NCBI RefSeq assembly: GCF_029872055.1
Contig: NZ_JARXNQ010000005.1
Coordinates: 71,895-135,894, forward strand
Direction of reading: 5' to 3'
DNA from: Sulfurimonas sp. C5
Lineage (GTDB): Bacteria > Campylobacterota > Campylobacteria > Campylobacterales > Sulfurimonadaceae
DNA: 64,000 nucleotides
Under the pieces are notes generated by a model that saw only the letters and a program-made list of their open reading frames with translations, did no database searches and was not told the origin of the DNA. Below are positions 17,119-26,273 of this stretch, piece after piece (within the stretch, counting starts at the first letter, position 1; every line of letters starts with the position of its first letter). A program made the position numbers and the translations under genes.

Positions 17119-17135
17119 ATCATAATACCTTTTTT
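17101..17135. terminator. Bidirectional terminator: 32-base perfect palindrome at two stop codons
   Basis: AAAGGTATTATGATTT (17101-17116) is followed directly by its exact reverse complement (17117-17132), then more T. The centre carries the stop codons of both convergent genes. A-rich and T-rich ends allow intrinsic termination in both directions. Confidence 0.85.
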
Positions 17136-18458
17136 ATACGCAACTACTTTATTTCTTCCTTCAGATTTAGCCTTGTACAATGCTTCATCTGCTTTTGCAA
17201 TAGCATCCTCTAAGAAGATTTTATTATTTATTTCAGTAACACCAAAACTGGCAGTTATGTTTCCAACGACTTCAATATCAAAAGATGCTAGTTTAACTCT
17301 TAGTTTCTCGGCGATTAGAACTGCATTTTCTATCGAGACAGTTGGGAGTAATACTACAAATTCTTCTCCACCCCATCGGCCTACCATATCAATTTCCCGT
17401 ACCTCGTTTTCTAAAACTTCCGCTACGGTTTTTAAAACATTATCGCCAATATTATGACCATATGTATCGTTTACTTTTTTAAAATAATCTATATCTAAAA
17501 GCACTAACGACATTACACCTGCACGTTGCAGCATTGTTTCAAGTGAGGAATTAAACAATTGTTTAAATTTATAACGATTATAGAGTTTTGTCAACGGATC
17601 AACGGAAGCCAGCACTTCATATTCTTCATTTTGCGCTTTTAACAATGAATTGATCTCTTGTAACTCTTCTTGGTGTTCTTTCATTACAAGTGCCCATCTG
17701 TTATATGTTAAAAATATCAACTCTTTTTGCGTAATGATCCCTGCCAATGTCCCATTTTCATCAACTACAATGAGACGTTTATAATGTTTTTCTTTTACAA
17801 ACGCCAAAGCATCACGCACACTCATACTTTTATAAACGCTATCAACAGGTGCGTTCATATATATTTGAATAGGAAGATCCAGGTCTGAGTTGTCTTTTAT
17901 AAGCTGTACAACATCTTTAGCAGTAAGTATACCCACCGGTTTTTTATCTTCGACAACAATTACACTATCGTTTTTTGAAGTATACATTTGTGAAAGAACA
18001 TCTGCTGTAATCATCTCTTTCTCAATCCATTTAACACGACGAGTAAAACGTAAGAAATCTGCTATAGTAAAATTATCCATGATTATTTCAGGATCTATAT
18101 TGCTCGTTATATCCGTGTGAGTTATAATTCCATAAATGGTTTTATCATCATTCAGCACACAAATATATTCAGTCAATTCATCAAGATATTTTAAAAGATT
18201 GAGAACATTCATCTTTTTATGAACAGCAGGTATCCTTCTTAGGTGAAGATGAGAAATAGGATCATTGAACGTTATACTTGTTTCCCGTAGCTGTAGTACC
18301 TCTATTGCAGTTAAAACATAAAAAACATCATTATCTGTTACAATAATATCACGATGTTCGCTTTCTATCATTCTATCAATAGCATCACTTATTTTTTCAT
18401 TAATATTAATTGAAACTACTTGTGTGTTCGCTATATCATCTGCACTGGGGAATTTCAT
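17115..18458 (-). CDS. Diguanylate cyclase with four CBS domains
   Basis: 447 residues: four CBS motifs in two pairs (about 5-120 and 130-250; segments such as DIIVTDNDVFYVLTA, VIVVEDKKPVGILT and LIVVDENGTLAGIIT), a short coiled coil (about 255-280) and a GGDEF domain. The active site reads GGEEF and is preceded five residues earlier by the REID inhibitory (RxxD) site, so this should be an active, product-inhibited cyclic-di-GMP synthase. CBS pairs usually bind adenine nucleotides, so output may follow energy state. The start lies four bases after the folP stop, placing it last in the rppH-to-folP unit. It ends in KGIMI through the shared palindrome. Confidence 0.92.
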   Translation of the reverse strand: MKFPSADDIANTQVVSININEKISDAIDRMIESEHRDIIVTDNDVFYVLTAIEVLQLRETSITFNDPISHLHLRRIPAVHKKMNVLNLLKYLDELTEYICVLNDDKTIYGIITHTDITSNIDPEIIMDNFTIADFLRFTRRVKWIEKEMITADVLSQMYTSKNDSVIVVEDKKPVGILTAKDVVQLIKDNSDLDLPIQIYMNAPVDSVYKSMSVRDALAFVKEKHYKRLIVVDENGTLAGIITQKELIFLTYNRWALVMKEHQEELQEINSLLKAQNEEYEVLASVDPLTKLYNRYKFKQLFNSSLETMLQRAGVMSLVLLDIDYFKKVNDTYGHNIGDNVLKTVAEVLENEVREIDMVGRWGGEEFVVLLPTVSIENAVLIAEKLRVKLASFDIEVVGNITASFGVTEINNKIFLEDAIAKADEALYKAKSEGRNKVVAYKKGIMI

Positions 18459-18462
18459 CTCT

Positions 18463-19605
18463 TTACCCTTTTTGTAAAGCTTTATACACTTCTAAGGCTT
18501 GTTTATGTTCATAAACATCGTGTACTCTAATAATAGAAGCACCGTTTCTAATTGCTTCTAAATGGAGTGCTAAAGTCCCTGCTAATCTTTTTTCAATAGG
18601 TGATGCTGTTATCTTATCTATCAACGATTTTCTTGAAGCGCCAACTAATAATTTTTTCCCTAACATTTTAAAGTGTTCTAAATGTTTGAGCAGTTGTAGA
18701 TTATCGTCTAAAGTTTTACCAAATCCTATCCCTACATCTAAAACTATGTCATTGATTCCAAAACTTTCAAGTTTTTTTGTTTGTTCTTCAAGATAATGAT
18801 ACACATCTAAAACAACATCATCATATTGAGGATTATCCTGCATAGTTTGCGGCGTACCCTGCATATGCATTGCTACTGCCGTTGCATTATACTCGGCACA
18901 AAGTTTACAAAGTGCATCGTTTTCAAAACCTGTAATGTCGTTTACAATTGTAAAACCGCCTTCAAGAGCTGCTTGTACAACAACCGGTGTATATGAGTCT
19001 ATACTAAACTTTGCTTTTTCATACAGTTTATTTGCAGCGATTGCATCTAAAACAGGCTGTACTCTTGCTAACTCCTCTTCAACTGAAACAACAGGTGCAT
19101 TTGGTCGTGTAGAGACTCCACCGATATCAATAATATCTGCACCCTCTTCAATCATTGCCTCAATTCTTGCTACAGCACTTTCTCCCGAAAACCTCGAACC
19201 ACTGAAGAAACTGTCATCATTGGCATTTAAAATCCCCATAATCTCAATTTTTTCATCAATTTTTACAGAGAGATATTGTTGAAGTTGAATTGCCAAATTT
19301 TTAAGACCAAAAGGCTGAGCCAACTCTTTTTTAGAAAGTGTTTGTAATTGCTTAGTCGTTGCAATTAAAATACAATCTACATGAGGAGTTTTTGCAATGA
19401 CAGTTCCACGAGGCACGGCAAGATCAGCACCGATTGAGAGAGCATCTTGTTTTAAAATATTGGCACCGCCTACAGCCAAATCTTTGATATAAAAGATATG
19501 TGTTTGTGCCTTTGAAGCTAAGATCTTAATACCGCCGCTGTCAACACCGAGATCTTTTAAATACTGTTGAACATCAATTTCATTTGAAAGTTTCTTAATC
19601 TCCAT
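18463..19605 (-). CDS. folP: Dihydropteroate synthase
   Basis: Condenses p-aminobenzoate with dihydropterin pyrophosphate in folate synthesis; the sulfonamide target. The TIM-barrel core begins near residue 122 with MGILNANDDSFFSGSRF, then DIIDIGGVSTRPNA, FSIDSYTPVV, NDITGF, VAMHMQGTP, DVGIGFGKT and GASRKS. There is an N-terminal extension of about 120 residues beyond the usual ~280-residue enzyme; as I recall, Campylobacter and Helicobacter FolP are similarly long. The start ATG overlaps the holB stop by one base. The fixed hobA-holB-folP order is known from H. pylori. Confidence 0.95.
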   Translation of the reverse strand: MEIKKLSNEIDVQQYLKDLGVDSGGIKILASKAQTHIFYIKDLAVGGANILKQDALSIGADLAVPRGTVIAKTPHVDCILIATTKQLQTLSKKELAQPFGLKNLAIQLQQYLSVKIDEKIEIMGILNANDDSFFSGSRFSGESAVARIEAMIEEGADIIDIGGVSTRPNAPVVSVEEELARVQPVLDAIAANKLYEKAKFSIDSYTPVVVQAALEGGFTIVNDITGFENDALCKLCAEYNATAVAMHMQGTPQTMQDNPQYDDVVLDVYHYLEEQTKKLESFGINDIVLDVGIGFGKTLDDNLQLLKHLEHFKMLGKKLLVGASRKSLIDKITASPIEKRLAGTLALHLEAIRNGASIIRVHDVYEHKQALEVYKALQKG

Positions 19606-20222
19606 TAACGCTCCTGTGTAAAGCTCATTAACAGCATTGCAAAAACACTCTGAGGACGAGAGTTTAATTCTAACAATCTATAAGCTTGATCAAAATTTGC
19701 AAGTTGTTTCTCGGAGAGGATTAATTTATCTACTACCGTTGCTCTGTAAAACAGAGACTCTACAAGTTGTTTTGCTTCATTTTTAGAGACTCTTGCATGA
19801 GTTTTTAAAAACTCAAACACACTGTTGTAATCTAGTCTCGCAAGATTCAGGTCAAGTTCTTGCATCTCGTGTGCAGTATCAACTTTTAAAATCGGCAATC
19901 TTGATCGGATAGTTGGAAGTAAAACAGATTTTGTAGGTGTAATGATTATGAATTCTATATTGAGAGGTGGTTCTTCTAAAAGTTTTAGTAAAGAGTTTTG
20001 AGCTACATCCGTAAAATCAATAGCTGCTAAAATAATGTATTTTGTGGTTGATTCACTGATGTATGCTTCGGCCGTTACCTCTTTAGCATGCTCTATTTTG
20101 AAATTTTCTTCTATGAATTTTACAACTCTATGGCCGATTAAACTTTTTTCTAATTGTTCAATCTCACCTTCAAGCTCTTTAGAGATAATGATATGCCCTC
20201 TTAGAGCAGCATCAGCTTGCAT
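19605..20222 (-). CDS. holB: DNA polymerase III delta' subunit, short form
   Basis: Clamp-loader component of the replisome, here only about 205 residues instead of ~330. LLKLLEEPPLNIEFIIIT is the clear delta'/gamma signature, with LPTIRSRLPIL (SRC-like SRL motif) after it. The N-terminal Walker region is missing, as in other Campylobacterota delta' proteins. I chose the ATG at 20222 because GGAGAGG lies four bases upstream; it gives an 11-base overlap with hobA. A start 13 codons earlier lacks this. Position between hobA and folP matches H. pylori HP1230-HP1232. Confidence 0.85.
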   Translation of the reverse strand: MQADAALRGHIIISKELEGEIEQLEKSLIGHRVVKFIEENFKIEHAKEVTAEAYISESTTKYIILAAIDFTDVAQNSLLKLLEEPPLNIEFIIITPTKSVLLPTIRSRLPILKVDTAHEMQELDLNLARLDYNSVFEFLKTHARVSKNEAKQLVESLFYRATVVDKLILSEKQLANFDQAYRLLELNSRPQSVFAMLLMSFTQER

Positions 20223-20757
20223 CAACCTCTCCAAACATTGTTGCATTGAGAGATGCATCAAATAATCTATAAAGCTGCAGTAGTTTGATATCTAAAAGTG
20301 GATCATAAGATTTAAGGGTAAAAGCATTGTTGAAATCCTCATCGAAGATCCAGAAATAACTGTTGTCTTTTCTTTTTGCTATATCACTGCGTTTATCATC
20401 ACCTTTACCAATATACCAGAAAAAATGATCGTTTTTATATGAAAGAGAAATTAGATCATCTACCATATCGATCATCTCTCCTCCACTGATATTGTTAAAA
20501 TGCGGATATACACTGTCAACTGTAACAATTGGGATAAGAGGACGCTCTAAATTGATACTGTTAATAGAATCAATAATATAACGTTCTAACCACTTTCTTT
20601 TTTGATCTGTAATTAAAACAATCGTCTTTCCGTTTAAGATTTGTTCTAATGCCAAAGCGGTTGTTTTTGACCATTCAAAACGTTGTTCTTCCAGCCAACT
20701 TAAAGCCCCGCCTTCCTCACGGATAGCATCGAGGCTCCATAGTGCAAAATCAGACAT
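20212..20757 (-). CDS. hobA: DnaA-binding replication initiation factor HobA
   Basis: Campylobacterota-specific protein that tetramerises on DnaA domain I and helps it assemble at oriC, a structural counterpart of DiaA. 181 residues, the expected size, beginning MSDFALWSLDAIREEGGALSWLEE with the family segment LNGKTIVLITDQKRKWLERYI and the conserved ISGGEMIDMVDDLI stretch. No signal or membrane region. It sits 12 bases after lysC and overlaps holB by 11 bases, in the same order as H. pylori HP1229-HP1231. Its presence is one of the best taxonomic markers in the window. Confidence 0.9.
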   Translation of the reverse strand: MSDFALWSLDAIREEGGALSWLEEQRFEWSKTTALALEQILNGKTIVLITDQKRKWLERYIIDSINSINLERPLIPIVTVDSVYPHFNNISGGEMIDMVDDLISLSYKNDHFFWYIGKGDDKRSDIAKRKDNSYFWIFDEDFNNAFTLKSYDPLLDIKLLQLYRLFDASLNATMFGEVDAS

Positions 20758-20769
20758 AGAAATTTTCTA

Positions 20770-21981
20770 CTACTTCTCTAATTCGTATGCATCATGTAAG
20801 CTTCTTACAGCCAACTCAGCATATTTTTCATCAATAACCATAGATACTTTGATTTCTGAAGTTGAGATCATGTTGATATTGATATTGTTTTCCGCCATAG
20901 TAGTAAATGCTTTTGCAGCAACACCTGCATGAGATTTCATTCCAACACCAACTACAGAAACTTTACAGATATCTTCATTGTAAGTATCATCTGCAATTTC
21001 ACCGTTTTGTACAAACTCGTCTACAACTGCTTTTGCATCGTGCAGATCACCTTTTGCAACAGTAAAGTCAATACTTGTAGTATCAGAAGCTGCTTTGTTT
21101 TGTACTATCATATCTACATTTACATCAGCTTTTGCCAATTTGTTGAAGATTTCACTAGCGATTCCCGGTCTATCTTTTACACCTAAAAGTGAAATACGAG
21201 CTTGATTTTTATCTAATGCAATACCACTTACTAATGGTTTTTCCATAATGTTTTCCTCTTTTGTAATTAATGTTCCCTCTTCATCTGAGAAACTTGATCT
21301 TGTTACTAAGTTTACGTTTAATTTTTTTGCCATCTCTACTGAACGGTTTTGAAGAACTTTTGCACCAAGAGAAGCTAGTTCCAGCATCTCATCGTAAGAG
21401 ATCTTCTCAAGCTTATGTGCTTTTGACGTAATTCTTGGGTCTGTTGTAAAGATACCAGTAACGTCAGTATAGATCTCACAAAGGTCAGCTTTAAGTGCAC
21501 CTGCAATTGCAACTGCACTCAAATCGCTTCCTCCACGACCAAGAGTTGTTACGTTACCCTCTTCAGTCACACCTTGGAAACCTGCAACAACTACGATTTT
21601 CCCCTCTTTAACAGCTTCATGCATAGCTGATGGGTTAATATCTTCGATACGTGCTTTTGTATGTACGTTATCTGTTACTATCCCAGCTTTTCTACCGCTC
21701 ATCGCTGTAGCTTTATAACCCATCTCTTGCAGGGCGATAGAAAGAAGTGATGCTGTCACTCTTTCACCTGAACTTAGTAACATATCCATCTCTTCACGTG
21801 CCGGATTACTTGAATAATGCTCAGCATATGAAACAAGTTTATTTGTCTCTCCGCTCATTGCAGAAACAACAACTACAACATCGTTGCCGGCATCTTTTGT
21901 TTTTGCCACACGATTTGCAACGTTTTGGATACGTTCTAAGTCACCTACACTCGTACCACCGAATTTTTGAACAATTAACAT
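20770..21981 (-). CDS. lysC: Aspartokinase
   Basis: Phosphorylates aspartate, the first step to lysine, threonine, methionine and diaminopimelate. 403 residues: kinase domain with VQKFGGTSVGD at the N terminus, VVVVSAMSGETN, LGRGGSDLSAVA and TDVTGIFTTDPR, then two ACT domains (about 265-330 and 345-400, with VKDRPGIASEIFNKLAKADVN and ENNININMISTSEIKVS) for feedback by amino acids. The start ATG overlaps the stop of rppH (TAATG), so translation is coupled. Confidence 0.97.
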   Translation of the reverse strand: MLIVQKFGGTSVGDLERIQNVANRVAKTKDAGNDVVVVVSAMSGETNKLVSYAEHYSSNPAREEMDMLLSSGERVTASLLSIALQEMGYKATAMSGRKAGIVTDNVHTKARIEDINPSAMHEAVKEGKIVVVAGFQGVTEEGNVTTLGRGGSDLSAVAIAGALKADLCEIYTDVTGIFTTDPRITSKAHKLEKISYDEMLELASLGAKVLQNRSVEMAKKLNVNLVTRSSFSDEEGTLITKEENIMEKPLVSGIALDKNQARISLLGVKDRPGIASEIFNKLAKADVNVDMIVQNKAASDTTSIDFTVAKGDLHDAKAVVDEFVQNGEIADDTYNEDICKVSVVGVGMKSHAGVAAKAFTTMAENNININMISTSEIKVSMVIDEKYAELAVRSLHDAYELEK

Positions 21982-22451
21982 TAAAGTAGTCCCTCATCTT
22001 TAAAATAATTTATTACACTCTCATATACAGGCTTTTTAAAATGCGCAGTAATATCTAGAACCTCATCCACTCCAACAAATTTGTATGAAGAAAACTCCGG
22101 ATGTTTCGTATCTAGATTGATATCCGCATCTTTATGAAGCTTTACTAAAAAATATCTCTGTGTCTGCCCTTTATACGGTTTCATACTCTTGGCAATTTTT
22201 GGCGGGAAGTCGTATGAAATCCATTCAGGATATTCCGCTACGATCTCGGCTTGCTTAGTTCCGATCTCCTCTTCCATTTCACGGAAAAGCGCTTCTTTGA
22301 CCTCTTCACCTTCATCAATGCCACCTTGAGGAAATTGCCAAATATCACCCAGATCATTTCTTTGTGCTATGAAAATCTGCTTCTGTTTTGGATATTCATG
22401 TGACATAATAATCATAGCTACATTCGGACGATACTTCTCTTTTACACTCAT
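21981..22451 (-). CDS. rppH: RNA pyrophosphohydrolase (Nudix)
   Basis: Removes pyrophosphate from mRNA 5' ends and so starts decay. 156 residues with the Nudix box GGIDEGEE through REMEEEIG complete, FIAQRNDLGDIWQFPQGG typical of RppH, and WISYDFPP. First gene of the rppH-lysC-hobA-holB-folP-GGDEF run; overlaps lysC by one base. In H. pylori the corresponding gene (HP1228) also precedes lysC. Note that leaderless messages predicted elsewhere in this window would still be substrates. Confidence 0.93.
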   Translation of the reverse strand: MSVKEKYRPNVAMIIMSHEYPKQKQIFIAQRNDLGDIWQFPQGGIDEGEEVKEALFREMEEEIGTKQAEIVAEYPEWISYDFPPKIAKSMKPYKGQTQRYFLVKLHKDADINLDTKHPEFSSYKFVGVDEVLDITAHFKKPVYESVINYFKDEGLL

Positions 22452-22505
22452 ATATGAACCCTAATAAAATAATCGTGATTATACAAAAAGAGTGATTAAA
22501 ATAAA

Positions 22506-25112
22506 TTAAACAAGAAAAAGTCGTTCAAACTCTTGAGACGGTAGCGGTTCAGAATATAAATATCCTTGTAAAAAATCACACCCCATTTTTGAGAGTACTT
22601 GTTTTTGCAATTCGTCCTCAACACCCTCTGCAATCACTTTAATATCGAGCTTATGAGCCATTGCTATCATTGCTTCACATAAAATTTTATCTTGTTTTGA
22701 AGAAGCAACATAATCTACAAAAGATTTATCAATTTTTAAATAGTCGATACTGAATTTTTTTAGATATGAAAGTGAAGAATATCCTGTTCCAAAATCATCA
22801 ATTGCAATTTCAATACCTGCATCTCTGAGTCTTAATAATTGTTCTTTCACCAGTTCATCTTCTTGCATCAGTAAATTTTCTGTAATTTCAATAATCACAT
22901 TGCGTGTATCGATTCCATTTTCTTTTTTAAATTTCATCCATTCATCTATAATTTTTCTAGAGCGAAATTGTGCAGGTGATTTATTGACACTGATTTTAAA
23001 ATTTATTCCATATTTTTTTTGCCATATTTTTGACTGCATAACAGCTTCTTTATAAACAAAATCTCCAATTTCAACAATAAGTCCTGTCTCTTCCGCTAAT
23101 GATATAAATTCACCTGGAAGTACCAACCCGTTAATTGGATGATTCCATCTAACCAAAGCTTCTGCTTTATAAACTTCTCCGTTTTTTGCATTGACTATCG
23201 GTTGATAATAAACTTCGAACTGTTTTTGCTCTATAGCTTCATGCAGTTCATGTAAGATTTTATGACGTTTTTGTGCCATAATCTGCATATGTTCCGTAAA
23301 ATAATTGTATTGGCTTCTGCCACTGCGTTTTGCCTGATACATTGCTTGATCTGCATTTCTTAAAAGCGTTGAAGAGTTTACTCCATCATCTGGATACAAT
23401 GTAATCCCTATACTTGCAGATATATGAAAAGTCGTCTTTTCAACATAAAAAGGTCGTTTAATACTGTCTATAATATTTTGTGCTATTCTGTCAATCACAT
23501 TTGTATTTTTAATTTCCGGTAGTAAAAGAGTAAATTCATCCCCTCCAAAACGGGAAAGAATATCTGTTTCTCTGATCTCTTTTTTTATACGTTTAGAAAC
23601 TTCCACTAAAAGAGTATCTCCCACCGTATGTCCCATTGCATCATTAATATCTTTAAAGCGATCCAGGTCGATAAAAAGAACAGCAAAAGCTTGCTTACTT
23701 CTTTTTGAACGTAAAATCGCTTCATCCAGTCTATGATCAAACATTCGTCTGTTTTCTAAATCTGTCAAAGCATCAAAGTTTGCCTGTCTTAGAATAATAT
23801 CCTGAGACTTTTTCTTCTCGGTAATATCAGAAAAGAAGCCTATAAAATGATCGATCTTTCCTTCAGAGTTTTTTACGATGTTTATTTTCAATTCTTGTGT
23901 ATATACTTCACCGTTTTTTCTTTTATTGACAATCTCACCTGTCCACTCCCCATCTTTTACTACATAGTACCAAAGTTCCTTATAGCATGTGGTATTGAGT
24001 TCTTTATAACAAAATATATCCGGTGTCTGGCCTATCACTTCATCTTTTTCATACTGGGTTATTTCTGTAAAAGCGGGATTTATACTTATAATGCGGTTTT
24101 CACTGTCTGAAATAAACATTGCCTGTGAACTATGCTTAAAAATAACAGCGGAGAGTTCCTGTTCCGTGATATCGCTGTGAACACCTACAAAACGTTTTAA
24201 ACCTCCTCCGCTTTTAGACTCTAAAACCTTTCCTCTACTTAGTATCCATGTCCAACCACCATCTTTTCTCAAGACTCTGTGCTTGTTGTAAAAGAACTCT
24301 GTTTCTCCTAATAGATGGGCAATAAAATCTTCTTTGACCTGTTTGAGATCATCGGGATGTATTTCTGAAAAAAAATCAAATTGCTGCAAGCTGTTGTGTA
24401 GCATCTCTTCTGCTTCACAATTATCTCTTGAGATACATGTTTTTTCTTTGTCAAAATCATAATCCCAAATATTTTCTCCGCTTCCGCTAAGTAAAAAACG
24501 CCATTTTTCTTCACTTTTAAGAAGTTCTTCTTCAGCCTGCATTCTCAAGGCTTTTTCTCGCATTAAATCCAATGTGCGTGTTGATATATCACCATACATT
24601 TTTAAAACGGTTTGAATGAGGGCTTTAACTGAACCGTTCATAAAGTGGTTTGAATGTTCTTTTGCTTCTTCGAGCGAGTGTCCCTCTTGAAGTTCCAAAA
24701 CAACTTTTGCCATCCTTTTGTCTGTATCGAGTATATGATACGCAAGCCACTGAGCAAGGATAAGGATTAATTCATAAATAGTATCATCAAAATTTTTATT
24801 TGGATCATTTTTTATTTTTACAATCTCGTCTATAAAACCATCGTGTGTTTTTTCATGTTCTATAAACCAGCTATCGTCTCCAAAATATTGACTCCAGATC
24901 CCCTCTTCTGCTTTAAAATGATAATCTGTGTAGTCAATAAGCTCTTCAAAAATTTTATTTAAAGAGTCTCTGTTTGCAAGATTTGCCTGATTTGCCGCTA
25001 AACGGTTGAGAATGCTTACTAGCTTTTTGTGTTGCAGATCTATTTTCTCAATGCCTGTTTCGAAATGGTCATTCCATGGAAATATCTCAAACAATGCAAC
25101 ACTGCTTTTCAT
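22506..25112 (-). CDS. Hemerythrin-PAS-PAS-GGDEF-EAL signalling protein
   Basis: 868-residue soluble protein. The N-terminal bacteriohemerythrin domain (about 8-140) keeps all seven di-iron ligands: H28, H65, E69, H86, H90, H126 and D131, so it should bind oxygen. Two PAS/PAC modules follow (about 200-310 and 315-430). The GGDEF domain has an intact FGGDEF and an RETD inhibitory site five residues before it. The EAL domain has EALVRW, DDFGTGYSS, YLKIDKS and AEGVED. Both cyclic-di-GMP making and breaking look possible; oxygen or redox state is the likely input. It lies 54 bases upstream of rppH. Confidence 0.93.
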   Translation of the reverse strand: MKSSVALFEIFPWNDHFETGIEKIDLQHKKLVSILNRLAANQANLANRDSLNKIFEELIDYTDYHFKAEEGIWSQYFGDDSWFIEHEKTHDGFIDEIVKIKNDPNKNFDDTIYELILILAQWLAYHILDTDKRMAKVVLELQEGHSLEEAKEHSNHFMNGSVKALIQTVLKMYGDISTRTLDLMREKALRMQAEEELLKSEEKWRFLLSGSGENIWDYDFDKEKTCISRDNCEAEEMLHNSLQQFDFFSEIHPDDLKQVKEDFIAHLLGETEFFYNKHRVLRKDGGWTWILSRGKVLESKSGGGLKRFVGVHSDITEQELSAVIFKHSSQAMFISDSENRIISINPAFTEITQYEKDEVIGQTPDIFCYKELNTTCYKELWYYVVKDGEWTGEIVNKRKNGEVYTQELKINIVKNSEGKIDHFIGFFSDITEKKKSQDIILRQANFDALTDLENRRMFDHRLDEAILRSKRSKQAFAVLFIDLDRFKDINDAMGHTVGDTLLVEVSKRIKKEIRETDILSRFGGDEFTLLLPEIKNTNVIDRIAQNIIDSIKRPFYVEKTTFHISASIGITLYPDDGVNSSTLLRNADQAMYQAKRSGRSQYNYFTEHMQIMAQKRHKILHELHEAIEQKQFEVYYQPIVNAKNGEVYKAEALVRWNHPINGLVLPGEFISLAEETGLIVEIGDFVYKEAVMQSKIWQKKYGINFKISVNKSPAQFRSRKIIDEWMKFKKENGIDTRNVIIEITENLLMQEDELVKEQLLRLRDAGIEIAIDDFGTGYSSLSYLKKFSIDYLKIDKSFVDYVASSKQDKILCEAMIAMAHKLDIKVIAEGVEDELQKQVLSKMGCDFLQGYLYSEPLPSQEFERLFLV

Positions 25113-25176
25113 AATTTTTCTCCAAATCTGTTAATCGCATTCCTCTCATAATACTTCTTTTTAAATAAATTTTTCC

Positions 25177-25182
25177 TATAAT
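25177..25182 (+). promoter_or_regulatory. -10 element of hemW
   Basis: TATAAT about 35 bases before the hemW ATG gives an ordinary leader of roughly 28 bases. Confidence 0.45.
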
Positions 25183-25217
25183 TTCCTAATAACTTCAACT
25201 TTTCAGGACTATTTACA

Positions 25218-26273
25218 ATGTTGTTATACATCCATATACCGTTTTGTGATTCTAAATGTTCTTATTGTGCTTTTAATTCTTATGTAGATAAATTTCATCT
25301 CAAACAAGAATATATGGGTGCGTTAAAAGAACAACTGCTCTTTGAAATAAAACGTTTTCAACCTGAAAAACAAACTATAAAAACCGTTTTTATAGGCGGT
25401 GGTACACCTTCAACTGTAGCACCGGAACTCTATGCAGAGATCTTTTCCATAATCAAACCCTATCTTCTAAACAATGTAGAGATCACAACCGAAGCAAATC
25501 CAAACAGTGCTACCTTGGAATGGTTAGAAGGGATGAAAAATCTGGGTGTAAACCGGATCAGTTTCGGTGTACAGAGTTTCGATCCCGATAAGCTAAGACT
25601 CTTAAACCGTGCACATAATCCAAAGCAGGCAATTGAAGCTATTCATAATGCACAAAAAGTGGGTATTGAAAATATATCTCTAGATCTCATCTATGCAACT
25701 CTCGGTGATACAAAAGAGCTGCTTCAAAATGATCTAGAAACTGCTTTTTCACTTCCGATCAATCATTTAAGTGCCTATGCTTTAACTATTGAAGAGGGAA
25801 CTGCATTTGAGAGTAAACCGCAAATGTCAAAAGAACACTTAGAACATACCCAGTGGCTTTTCAAACAAATAGAAGAACATGGTTTTAAACAATACGAAAT
25901 AAGCAATTTTGGAACTTATAACTCTCTACACAACTTAGGATACTGGGAATACGATGAGTATATGGGTGTGGGTGCAGGAGCTGTAGGAAAATACAAAAAC
26001 ACACGACTATATCCACAAACGGAAATAGAAAAATATATACAAAATCCTTTAGATATCAGAAGTGAAAAACTGAGTGATGAAGATGTCAAAATAGAAAAAA
26101 TCTTTCTTGGTCTGCGTTCAATTGTAGGTGTAGATCAAGAACTATTAAATGGGGAAGAGATCATGAAAGCTGATCTTTTGGTAGAAGAACATAAACTTGA
26201 ACTGAAAAATAAAAAATATTTCAATAAAGAGTATCTCCTAAGTGATGAGATAGCTCTTTATCTGACTTCTTAG
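25218..26273 (+). CDS. hemW: Radical-SAM heme chaperone HemW-like protein
   Basis: 351 residues related to coproporphyrinogen III oxidase HemN but with the HemW pattern. The radical-SAM cluster motif is CDSKCSYCAF, lacking the fourth cysteine of true HemN (CxxxCxxCxC). FIGGGTPS, TEANPNS, VNRISFGVQSFD and YEISNFG are family motifs. HemW relatives bind and deliver heme rather than oxidise coproporphyrinogen. In C. jejuni the corresponding gene (Cj0580c) also neighbours tatB and the Nudix gene. It ends with a four-base overlap with the small convergent gene downstream. Confidence 0.9.
   Translation: MLLYIHIPFCDSKCSYCAFNSYVDKFHLKQEYMGALKEQLLFEIKRFQPEKQTIKTVFIGGGTPSTVAPELYAEIFSIIKPYLLNNVEITTEANPNSATLEWLEGMKNLGVNRISFGVQSFDPDKLRLLNRAHNPKQAIEAIHNAQKVGIENISLDLIYATLGDTKELLQNDLETAFSLPINHLSAYALTIEEGTAFESKPQMSKEHLEHTQWLFKQIEEHGFKQYEISNFGTYNSLHNLGYWEYDEYMGVGAGAVGKYKNTRLYPQTEIEKYIQNPLDIRSEKLSDEDVKIEKIFLGLRSIVGVDQELLNGEEIMKADLLVEEHKLELKNKKYFNKEYLLSDEIALYLTS

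Noticed and set aside
25218-26273. HemW considered as oxygen-independent coproporphyrinogen oxidase HemN
   Set aside because: The cluster motif lacks the fourth cysteine of HemN and the protein is about 100 residues shorter.
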